In this document: one piece after another, positions 33,701-43,180 of the stretch
How the letters are laid out: each line of letters opens with the position of its first letter
Numbering within the stretch: the stretch's first letter is position 1
Assembly (NCBI GenBank): GCA_009602725.1
Contig: WELB01000145.1
Coordinates: forward strand, 172,793-236,792
Source of the DNA: Spirogloea muscicola
Lineage: Eukaryota; Streptophyta; Zygnematophyceae; Spirogloeales; Spirogloeaceae
Length of the DNA: 64,000 nucleotides
Direction of reading: 5' to 3'
The notes under the pieces: generated by a model
Databases searched by the model: none
Seen by the model: only the letters and a program-made list of their open reading frames with translations
Told to the model about the DNA's origin: nothing
Position numbers and translations under genes: made by a program

Positions 33701-34634
33701 CAGTGCGGCTGTCATCGCCAAGCGAGCGCTCTCTGCTCGTTTGAGCTTCTAGCTAGGACTGATCGATGCTAAACCAAGAGTACTCATCGACACTCATCTG
33801 CGATATTAAACGCTAGCCACCTTGCTGCGACTGCAAGCAGGAAAGCAGCTTAGCTACTTTAATAGTGCCATGAAGAACTTTGCTTGCTGCAGGATTAGAG
33901 GCAGGCATATGGTATCTTCGAGCAAGTGACAGACGTGTGCGCCAACGTCAGACTCTTCACTAGCACAGTCAAACCCTAATTGGGCTCTCTTTATTACATG
34001 GAATAGATGCTGACATGCTGGCAGAGTACAATACGCCTCTGCGCATGTTCTGAGTCACATCCTAGAGCGTTGGCCTTCTCTGAGGCTCGCTGTATGGGGC
34101 TAAGTATCTCGACAAAGTCTCTTCATTCACTACGGCCACGCTTCATAAATCTCGGGTTGTCGTATTTCCCGGAACATGGCCAAACGCACGCGGCTGGTGA
34201 TCCTGCTGTGTGAGGCTGCCATCAGTGCCTCTCTTCAAGATAAGTTGGAATCTGAAGGTGGATCCGAGAACCCAATCTTGCAAGGAGGTCCATGACAACC
34301 CAGGTAAGTCATTGCCATACTGATAACAGTGACTTATTTTGATAGTACCCGTGCATGTTCAGGCACACAAGTTGTGTTGTAGAACCTCGACCATGAGATA
34401 CCTCGATACGAGGACGATGTCTACGACACGTCAAGTGAGTGGTAAAACACCTACTCTATACTCAAAAAAATACAAAGTTCTCCTAGAGCTGAAGCAGTCG
34501 TGCTATGTAGACTAGTTCTGCAAATAGCGTTTGAGTGACATATGCGTCTTGGTGAGCATGCATTCCCTCCTCTTGAAGATGAGCTGCTGGAATGGTTGAC
34601 AACCAATGCCTCCTCCCATATCAATTGCTCGTTN
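33701..34634. other. AT-richer spacer before duplication unit 2
   Basis: No gene is supported. The stretch is less GC-rich than its neighbours. It ends at a single N (34634) that touches the first base of duplication unit 2, so the adjacency of this spacer and unit 2 rests on a contig join. Confidence 0.5.
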
Positions 34635-34837
34635 CCTCCAGGCCGCCGGCCACCCGGCCCTCCCTCCCTACCTCGTTACACACGCAAGCTTCCCTCCTTA
34701 TGAGCTGCCGCCGTTCCCAACCAAATGCCCCACACCGCTCCCTCTCCCGCCCGCCTTCAGCTCCCCCGCCCACCACCCCGCCCGCGCTGCCCCGCCCCGC
34801 GCCCGGCCCTGCCGCCTCGTCGGAGCGCGGAGCGACC

Positions 34838-37598
34838 ATGGCGCGCCTTCCCCTTCTGGCGCTGCTGCTCCTCACCCTGCTGGCGTTCGAAGCCTGCTGC
34901 GTGCAACGCGCCGCCGCCGCACGGCCAGGTCTCCCTCATGCCCCTCATGCCCACGTCTCGAAGCTGCCTCCCACCGCTCAAGCTTGCGCACGCACGAGCT
35001 GCATTGCTGCTCCCCGTCTCCCCACCGAATGGCTTACCGGGCTGCAGCCTTGCTCCGGACACTGTGGAGAGCAGGTCTGGCAGTCGCCGCGGCAAGTCAC
35101 GGCGACGCCAAGACTGACACGTGGACGTCCTTGAGGCTATTGCAGGCAAGACGGCGATGGCCAAGATCCACAAGTACTTGACAAAGCACAAGCGCCCTGC
35201 CGTGAAGACAGTGACGGTGAGGGTCGCGCATGTTTCTGGCTGCTGGGCGCGCTGTGTTACCGCAAGAGGACATCGCGCAATCGCCTCTCAACCAGCTCCA
35301 ATGACAGCGTGCGGTTGTGGTGGCTGGGGCCTTTGCTTCTAGACGGAGGATGGCGACGTGGTCGACTGCGTGAAGGTCGAGGACCAGATCACCATGCAGG
35401 ATGCACGTGCCAAAGGACATCAGATCCAGGTATCGATCACACTGTACTCACTCTTGTAAAAGTTGCAGCTGCGAGTTTTGAGTCCTCGTCATACGCAGGG
35501 TGTGCTGTCCTGTATCGGGTCCTCTTCTTTTGAGGCATACTTGTGCGTGCAAATTTCAACGTATGCGCCCCTCACGACCTGAGGCATTGCCCGACGGCTC
35601 AATGCAGATGGCAGGCCCCAACGTGCCCGACACCATGAAAACAACGCCCAAGGCCAGCCACACGTTGCAAGCCTGGGGCAGCTGTCCCAAGGGCACTGTC
35701 CCCGTGCGCCGCATCCCCCGTAAGCAGGAAGCTGAACTCAAGCGGCCATCGATGCTTGCACGCTTTGTAGTGCCCCGCGTGCTGGCGAGGAACCTCAGCC
35801 CTCATGAGCCATATGTAAGCGACATATTGTCTGTTTGCGCTTGGGCTCCTATCACGATGACGTCGACCTCAAAGCCCTGTATCCTTCTTCTACTCTGCAG
35901 TCGACGAGATGATGCGAGCAGGCTCAGTTGCGCAGTACATGGCCAAGTACCCAGCTTCCATGCAAAAGGCACCACAATTGCACAGCGAAATTGCAGCTCA
36001 ATCTCTGCCTGCCCGTCAGGGGCTGACTGCCGACATGATGGCTGCTGGCAATGGAAGCGCCGACATTCCTAAGCACACCTTTGAGAGACCTTCTGTTGCA
36101 GGTCACGAGGTCCGTGGCCCTCTTCCATTCTGCACGCTTGTGACGTCTGAGCTCGAGTCGTTTTGGGTGTGCACTTCTCGCTGACTTGCTACAGAGTATC
36201 ACTGTCATACTATGCGAGAGTACGAGCTGATGACACAGGCACTAAATCCCAGACGGCATGGACTCCATCCCGTTTCACGGGACACCCCTGCCGGCCGTCA
36301 TACCCCCAGAGCAGCTGGCAAATGTGCCCATCTCACATGCAGAATGACTCGTCCTTTGTTGAGCAGTACGCAGTCACTCAGTACCCCAGAACCAGCACGG
36401 CTGTCATCTACGGCTCCAAGGCTGTCTACAACATCTGGAATCCGTATGTCCAATATGCCGACGAGTTCAGCTTGACACAGACGTGGCTTGTGGCTGGATC
36501 TTACGGTGCTGGAGACCTGAACACCATTGAAGTCGGACATCAGGTCAGCGACGACCAAGTTTGCAGAACGTGTCCTGTACCACGGTCGCCCCAGGTGGCC
36601 TGCATACTGACAGTTTTGGCGCTGTGAGGATGGCTGACGTTGTTCTCGTCTTGATGGCAGCTCTACCCTGCAAAGTATGGAGATTACGCTTCTCGTCTCT
36701 TCATTTACTGGACTGTGAGTTCTGCCATATCCCAAAAACAACAGCCCCACGTTGTGGTACTCGCAGAGTCGAGAAGAGACATGCTCTGAGAAGCTAGCGA
36801 CTCCCATCGGCAGTGGCAATGGAGACGGTACATGCATGTGCTGATGCGGAGCTGGGGGCACACAGAAGAGCCGCTGCGATTCCCCGAGTAACAGTCTCTG
36901 ATGCCATCGCAAAGATGATGCGCAGAGGGATGCCTACAAGACAACCGGCTGCTATAATCTGGACTGCAGTGGGTTCATCCAGACAAACAATGCAGTCTTC
37001 ATTGGTGGCAAGATCTCCCCAGTCTCCAGCTATGCTGGTGCCCAATACGAGTACACCGTACTGGTCTTCAAGGTACATGCCTGATCCACTCGCTCCGGGA
37101 GACCACAGTCGCGTAAGCTTGCTACAAGCTTACATGGTCGGGTTGCCTCTGACTCAGATGCCGCTGCCTGAGGGGACCGCGTATGAGATGCTTATAAGCG
37201 GCCCCCGTCATGTGCAGGACCCGTCAAGCAAGAACTGGTGGCTTCAGTACCAGGGCCAATGGGTCGGTTACTGGCCTTATTGGCTCTTCAACCGCCTGAA
37301 CAGCTATGCCAACATTGCACAATGGGGAGGCGAGATTGTCAACAAAGAACACAACGGCAAGCACACTGGTACTTACATGGGATCCGGATGGTATGCTTCA
37401 AAGGGCTACAGTTATGCTGCTTATGTGCGCAATGTGCAGTACGTTAATGCTTACAACACCTTGATCAACACCAACAACCAGTTGGCAAGCTTCGTCACAA
37501 ACAGCAACTGTTACAGCATTCTAGTGGGCTCCAACCCTGGCGGCTGGGAGTCCTACTTTTACTTCGGTGGCATTGGCTACAGCTCCGTTTGCCCCTAG
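34838..37598 (+). CDS. Neprosin-like secreted glutamic peptidase, copy 3 (fullest)
   Basis: Neprosin-family enzymes are secreted glutamic peptidases, first described from Nepenthes, that cut after proline. Nine exons: 34838-34928, 35146-35216, 35343-35429, 35554-35814, about 35909-36101, 36197-36543, 36661-36714, 36926-37072 and 37218-37598. They give a signal peptide (MARLPLLALLLLTLLAFEA), an activation peptide (IHKYLTKHKRPAVKTVT, TEDGDVVDCVKVEDQ, CPKGTVPVRR) and the catalytic domain: YGSKAVYNIWNPYVQ, FSLTQTWLVAGSYGAG, NTIEVGHQ, RLFIYWT, YKTTGCYNLDCSGFIQ, NWWLQYQGQWVGYWPYWLF, WGGEI and YSSVCP. The glutamates in NTIEVGH and WGGEI fit the positions of the two catalytic glutamates known for the family. 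The acceptor before exon 4 reads GCAAA where copy 1 has GCAAG, so correct splicing is doubtful. TGTAA at 37751 may be the polyadenylation site. Confidence 0.85.
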
Positions 37599-39789
37599 AG
37601 CCCAACGCGCAGGAAGAAGAGTTTGACAGAGATGAGCGGTTGGCAAAGACTTTTCGCAAATTTATTGATTGTCTTGAAGACATCGTTCATCCCTTTCCAC
37701 AACGATTCGAATAACAATGATGCGTTCGTTTCTTCACCATTGTAGTCAACATGTAAGATGCTTGCTTACAAAAAGAGAACGAGTGTGTGCATGGAAAAGC
37801 ATTTGATTCGAACCGAGACAGCCATGTGTGCAGCTTATCACTTGCCCCCGATAGTGGCGCCATGTAGGCAAGGCACTACCTTTACTAAAAATCAGCTCAT
37901 TTTACGCAATCGTACAGCTTATTGGTCCTTGGCTGTCATCAGCTGGAGCTGCGATGCAATACCAGCAATTGGCCGGAGGCTGAAGATTACCAGGGCAGGA
38001 GCTGATTGTTATCCTCAGTGTTTGTGACGTAGCAAGCGAAAAGCGAAAGGTGCACATCTGATTGACAATGTTGAGGGACTGAATCACTACACGAAGCAAA
38101 AGAGAGAGTCAAAGCCCTACATAGATGTTCAGTGACGAGTCTGTAACATTCCAACAGTTTGTATGCCCCGACAAGCGCTGTTAAGGATCACGTGATTGTT
38201 ATAGTCGCGGGCAGATTCCACCATGTTTATTTGAAACATGAGGCCGTCAGCCTCGACGCCTAGTACGTTCCTGCGCCGTTCCAGCACTCGTCTCGTTGAC
38301 ATCCTCGACCGACATGGCTGTACGTTCCCTCCGTTTGGACGTGCCAACGGTGCCAGTAACCTTACCCGATCGTTTCGTGCACGCCGTTTGGGAGTTGTCG
38401 TGCCATATCCCGTCGACGGCCTATTTCTGACTAGGACAGCTGACCTGGCTTGACACGTGTGTTTTACAGCTGAATCACACAGGTTTGGATGTGAATCGAG
38501 CCGGAGATGGGATACCTCTTCCACAAAGAAGTCGAGGCAACCGCTCATTAAGTCTACTACAACGACGCGACGAAGCGACAACATCCAAGCGACAACGACG
38601 CGACGAAGCGACGACGACAAGGCGACTACGAGGGCCAAAGCCCACGCAAGACGTCGACCGTCCGATTGTGGAACGGATGGCTGTAGTTCACCACCAGGGG
38701 ACTGATTGACCCCTGGGTCCGGTGGTCGGCCCACGAAAGCAGAAGGGCTCGCCCATTGAGGATAGGGGCTGGGAAAAGCCAGCCCAGAAAAGAATGAACA
38801 AAGGACGAGAAGGGGCCAGCACGAAAGGGCCGGCCAGCCAGCTTAGCCAACCAGCGTAGTCACGGCCGAACCTGGCCTATTTTGCAGCGCTGGGATCTCG
38901 ACAGTGCCCGGCCCAAGCCGGAGCCGGCGGCCGCTGCAGCGCCCGGCCCAAGCCGGGGCGAGCAGCCCAAGCCGAGCAGTCCGCTCGGCAAGTCTCACGC
39001 TCTTGTTGCGAGCCACGCCTGCGTCGACGCCGCGCCATAGAAGCGCAAAGCCTTGGGCAGGAGCCGCAGCAGCTAGTGAAGCTTCGCTCGGACCCGCTTG
39101 CGACTGCGAGAAGTCGTGGTGACTCTGCGGTGAGCAGCCTTCAATGCATTGTGCTGTCTACCGCGAGCATATTACACCAAAGCGCTAGTTCTTGGATATT
39201 CTCACTTACAACTGTCTACTGAAGGCTAGCGGCATCATAACTGTGTAGCAGGTATTAACGTTGCCGTACCACACTCTTGTGTACAAGGTACTGCGTACAT
39301 TGCTTGCGTGTACATTCTGGCAAATATTGCTTGTGTGTACAGTCCTACATCTTGCCTCTTCTGCATCGTGTTACCAAAGCCGTGTTACGACCGATTTGGT
39401 GACTACAGCCGTGTTACGACTGACGACGATTGACCTGGTTACAAAAGCCGAGGCATTATCTATTGTTCTATCATCTCTGAGTCCGACTCATCTCGTGTAC
39501 TAAAGTTACAGGTTCAGATTTGGACCTCTATTTTTCCTCTGACATTGCGTGCGATTTACGATTGTCGACGCTGGCCTCTTATCGGACTGCCTTCCTTGTC
39601 AGCCTGGCCATTGCAACCAACTTCTTAATCGTTTCGTGTATCACCTAGTCTGCATACGTCAGCATTTGTCTCTATCTAGACCATTCGACGCCATCTCTCA
39701 TCGACGCCCTCGCGCATGACAGAGTCCCAAACGGTACGGGTTACTTCGCTGCACTACGTGTAGCTTAGAACGGGCTGACGCCCTAAAAA
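37599..39789. other. Non-coding part of duplication unit 2
   Basis: This matches 26206-28383 in order and spacing: low-complexity tract at 38560-38635, GCCCGGCCCAAGCCGG repeat near 38905-38960, and an empty site at 39591-39597 for the element found in unit 1. The extra element is at 38739-38819. No gene is supported. Confidence 0.6.
38739..38819 (-). mobile_element. Solitary 81-base hairpin element with 6-7 base target duplication
   Basis: On the minus strand it reads GCTGGCCCCTTCTCGTCC, TTGTTCATTCTTTTCTGGGC, the hairpin GGGCTGGCTTTTCCCAGCCC and CAATGGGCGAGCCCTTCTGC. It is flanked by CACGAA(A) at 38732-38738 and 38820-38826. Unit 1 has the empty site with one CACGAA at 27342-27347. Close relatives are at 42405-42480, 56860-56945 and 57265-57345. 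Confidence 0.9.
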
Positions 39790-41765
39790 ATGAGTGTGTA
39801 TGAATAGATGGAGGGCCTGTGTGGCCAAGTACAAAGGCAGGCACATTGACAAAATGTACGTCACCTGCTGCTAAGATGACCCGCTCAGCAACCACGAGTC
39901 AGCACGTAGAGGTCGCTAACTGATGCCCGAACACCGGACGACAATCGACAACCTCTTGAGCTACCAGCTAAGCTCGACCAGCTTTCTGATGCAACGCATG
40001 ACCCTGAGCTCGCTGCAGACAAGCTGACACTCGACGTCGCAAGAATGACAAGAAGGCTGCCGGCATGCTCATCTGAGCTGGAAGCAAATCCTCACGTCGA
40101 GCACATCCCAAACTTGCAATATTCTCCGGTAGGGTAGGGAAGTGAGGACCCATGCAGCCGAAAATGTCATTGCCACCGGTAGGAGGTAATCGCTGCGGCA
40201 GTAGTCAGAGTAGTGTCGGAGCTTTCTCTGCTCAGCACCTCCCACTGCGTGGCCAGAAATGTGCGTCGAAGCGGAACTCTTGTATGCCTCCGTCACCACC
40301 ACATCAGCCAATGCTCGTGGGCCTCCGCCAGGTTGTCCACCCACAATGTCCAGGGTGCGACGGTGATGGCGTCCCTGGAAATCCGTTGGTGATGGGCATT
40401 ATATTGTTCACTTCCACAATGGCGCGGTAGCCGGCGTCGCCCATCAGGTCCGCCAGGGTCTCCCGTTGGAGATTATGGACACCCACCACCTCAGGGCCTG
40501 TGGGCCGCAGCATGTGGGTGGCAAGGTCTCCGCCCTCCGCATGGAAGCCGCACTCACACTGAGTTACTCCCATCAGGCAGGTCGGGGGCAGGCCTAGGAA
40601 CAGCTGGAGAAGCGTCCGATAAGCCTCGGGGCTGATTTTGAATGCGTTGTTGGTGGCGTGCGTTGGTTTCGAACTCCTTTTCGAACTCCTTTTTGAACTC
40701 CTTGGACAGCTCGCCCACCATGTCTGTTGCGGCGACTGTCCGCTGCAGGTAGCCCGCGCGTTGGCCAATGCAGCGAGTGATGAGTGCCAGCGCCAGCTGC
40801 GGATCTCCGAGGAGAGGAAGGCAGGGAAGGGGGGCAAGTTGTTGCTGCTGTCGTTCACGTAAGTCCTCCGCTACGTGGGATGGTGTGCCAAGTGGAACCT
40901 TGAGAACAGCCAGCCCATTGGCAGGGGTCTGGCAGCCTGGTGGGAGCTGGAGGTTGGTGGGGGAGACCACGTGGTGACCATGCCACGTTCTTGGTGGGGC
41001 AAACCCGTAGGCCCATGGTGCTCAGTTCGTGTACGTGTAAGGGATAAGCCGCCACGACTTCTGACAATGGGCCGACGATATTTGAGTAAACAATCTGTAG
41101 CATATCGTCAGATGTCACTCTTATTGCGTCGACCTCCAGGTCGCGAAGCTTTTTGTCGTCGGCGTAGGAGGCGAGGAGGAGGTTGGGGTGCAGGCTCCGG
41201 GTGCGACGCAGTGCCCGGGAACCTGCCGAGGCGAAAAGTATGGGGCTGAGGGGATCTCCCTGGCGCGTGCCAGTTGTAGACCATAAGGTCGTCCAAGACT
41301 CCTCCGCACGCCACAGCAGCCGCCCTGGCCGGCCATAGGCAATGAGGAAATAGGGGATCAAGGAGGGGAAGTGATCACGCAGCTCCTCCATGATGGCGCT
41401 GCGCTCTACAGTGTTGAATGCATTGGCTTGTCTAATCCAAGTACTATGTGTGACAGCTTCACGTCGGGATCCCGTGCACGAGGGCCTCTGCCCCGCAGGA
41501 CATGCCAGCACCAAAGTGGTGGGGTGAAAAATGGGTGGACAGCTGGGACTTCAGCTCGCCGCTTAAAGCCTTGGTCGCCAGCCGCATGATGACTTCCGTC
41601 ATGGCGATGGGCCTCACACCACCTGACGGCTTGGCCAGGGCCAGCAGGTAGCTGGAGTTGAGAGCGTCGGCAATGCGAGGGGGAATGGTGGCTCCGGCGA
41701 TGTGCCGGCAGGTGGAGAGGAGCAGGGAGAAGCTTCACTCGTCTCCATTTTGGAAGAGGCACCGC
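39790..41765 (-). mobile_element. LINE, family A, rearranged copy (unit 2)
   Basis: This is the same element as at 28384-31136, carried by the duplication. It keeps [16 protein letters not shown], a YADDK box near 41155, the VTQCECG knuckle near 40560 and the C-terminal region at 39968-40344. Relative to unit 1 it lacks about 520 bases around 40680, where TTCGAACTCCTT is repeated three times, has about 68 extra bases just after the YADD box (41085-41150) and about 45 extra bases near 40900. Upstream of 41765 it no longer matches unit 1. It is inactive. Confidence 0.8.
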
Positions 41766-42404
41766 ACAATATGTAGATACTTGTCGTCACCTTCACCTCC
41801 CCGCGTTTCCAAGACTCGGTGAGCAGCAAAGACGCCAATCCCGGGCTTGTATGAAGAAGTCGCTCATTGAAAGAAGAGCAAGACCTTCCCAGCAGAGGGC
41901 GGTGGCTGTGGCTTTGGAAGATAGCAAAAGCTGCAATAAGGCAGCCCAAAATGAACGGACAAGCCTTGAGATGCAAGCCCTCACGGAGATCGGGATGGCC
42001 ACGACAACAAGGCCGAGGACAACGATAGGGAAGCCTTGGAGGCAGGGCGGCCACAGGAGGCGGGTGCAGCAGGAGAGGAAGGCTTTCGTCATGCTGTGCA
42101 ACTTACGCGCATGCGCAAGAGAGGCGCCTGACCCTTTTCGGCTGAGGGCGAGAAGAGGCAGATTGCCAGGTCTCTGGCGGAGGGCGGCAAGTGGGAAGGG
42201 CCCAGCGCAAGTGACGGGCGAAGGGCCCCGAGGGGGTCCAACAGAGAAGAATGCGGCTGCTGCTATAAAAAGAGCGGCTCTAAAAGGCCAGCCAATCTGC
42301 GGAGAGGGGGGGGGCCCAAGGAGGGGAGAGCCGTGAGATTAGCAAGACAAGCCACGCTCCGGAAATTGAGTGGCAGCAGTGATGGGCTTCGCATTGAAAT
42401 GAAT
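41766..42404. other. Mosaic spacer after duplication unit 2
   Basis: No gene is supported. Short pieces look like fragments of repeats, including a purine-rich stretch at 42110-42330. It separates the end of unit 2 from a cluster of hairpin tails. Confidence 0.4.
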
Positions 42405-42670
42405 GAATGAGTCGCCCATTGAGGATAGGGGCTGGCAAAAGCCAGCCCAAAGAAGAATGAACAAAGGACGAGAAGAGGACAGGGGAAGTACGAAGAACAA
42501 CAAGCACAAAAAGCAACGAAGCAGCTACGAAGCACTCAGTAACCCCTGCTAAGCAGCCTCGAGTCAGAGGGACTGGGATCATGGAAGCGGGTCCCCTGGC
42601 CAGAGCGAAGTGCGCGCCCATAGAAAAGAGGGGCTGGCAAAGCCAGCCCAAAAAAGATTGGACGAAGTCC
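42405..42670 (-). repeat. Two hairpin tails, minus orientation
   Basis: The first (42405-42560) is long: TCGCCCATTGAGGATAGGGG, GGGCTGGCAAAAGCCAGCCC (8-base perfect stem, 4-base loop), then AACAAGCACAAAAAGC and ACTCAGTAACCCCTGCTAAG, which is the stop-codon end of the LINE on the minus strand. The second (42620-42670) has GGGCTGGCAAAGCCAGCCC with a 3-base loop. Confidence 0.8.
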
Positions 42671-42864
42671 AAAGCCAAAGAAAGAGGAGCCGGAGAAAGG
42701 ACTACACTACAAAACACTGCAGAACACAGAAACGATGCAGAGGAAAGCTCAGTACCCACGAGTGAGCAACATCAGGTCTGAGTAGCTCGCTGCAGGGAAA
42801 GAGGCACTCCGCCGAGACCCAGAGACGGCGGCCATAGCACGGCCAGAGCCCCTGGCCAGAGCCC

Positions 42865-43180
42865 CTGGAACCCAGTCTCTCTGACCTGAGGCTGCTTAGC
42901 AGGGGTTACTGAGTGCTTATAGAATGCGGTTATCATTGAGTCTACAGCGCTCCCAGGCACTCGCGATACACCAGCGTGCTGGTCGTGCATTAGCACAGGC
43001 TAATGGCTTCCGTGGTGGTGGTTTGGCGCCTCAGCTTAGCTTGTCAGATATGCATGTGGTCACTCGGGGATATTAGTGTCCCCCTTAGCCAGCTCATTAC
43101 CCAGTTAACAGGTCATTTGTAAGGCTTGAATTGGCCTCCCTTTCAAATTCATGCGCACCGCGCGCCTTCTCTCTTCGTAG
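42865..43180 (+). mobile_element. LINE C-termini and 3' end (plus strand)
   Basis: At 42871-42905 the plus strand reads SLSDLRLLSRGY and stop, a LINE C-terminus. At 42919-43075 a second C-terminus follows: RLSLSLQRSQALAIHQRAGR, then NGFRGGGLAPQLSLSD and MHVVTRGY with stop TAG. It closes with the 3' end TTGGCCTCCCTTTCAAATTC and ATGCGCACCGCGCGCC. The repeated ending (SLSD, two to four residues, T/S-R-G-Y, stop) is shared by all LINE families in this window. Confidence 0.8.

Larger units (their letters stand above)
34635..41765. repeat. Segmental duplication, unit 2
   Basis: This is the second copy of the unit at 23936-30700. It holds the best neprosin-like gene, a solitary hairpin insertion at 38739-38819 that unit 1 lacks, and a rearranged LINE. 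It lacks the hairpin insertion and the palindrome arm found in unit 1. Confidence 0.9.
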
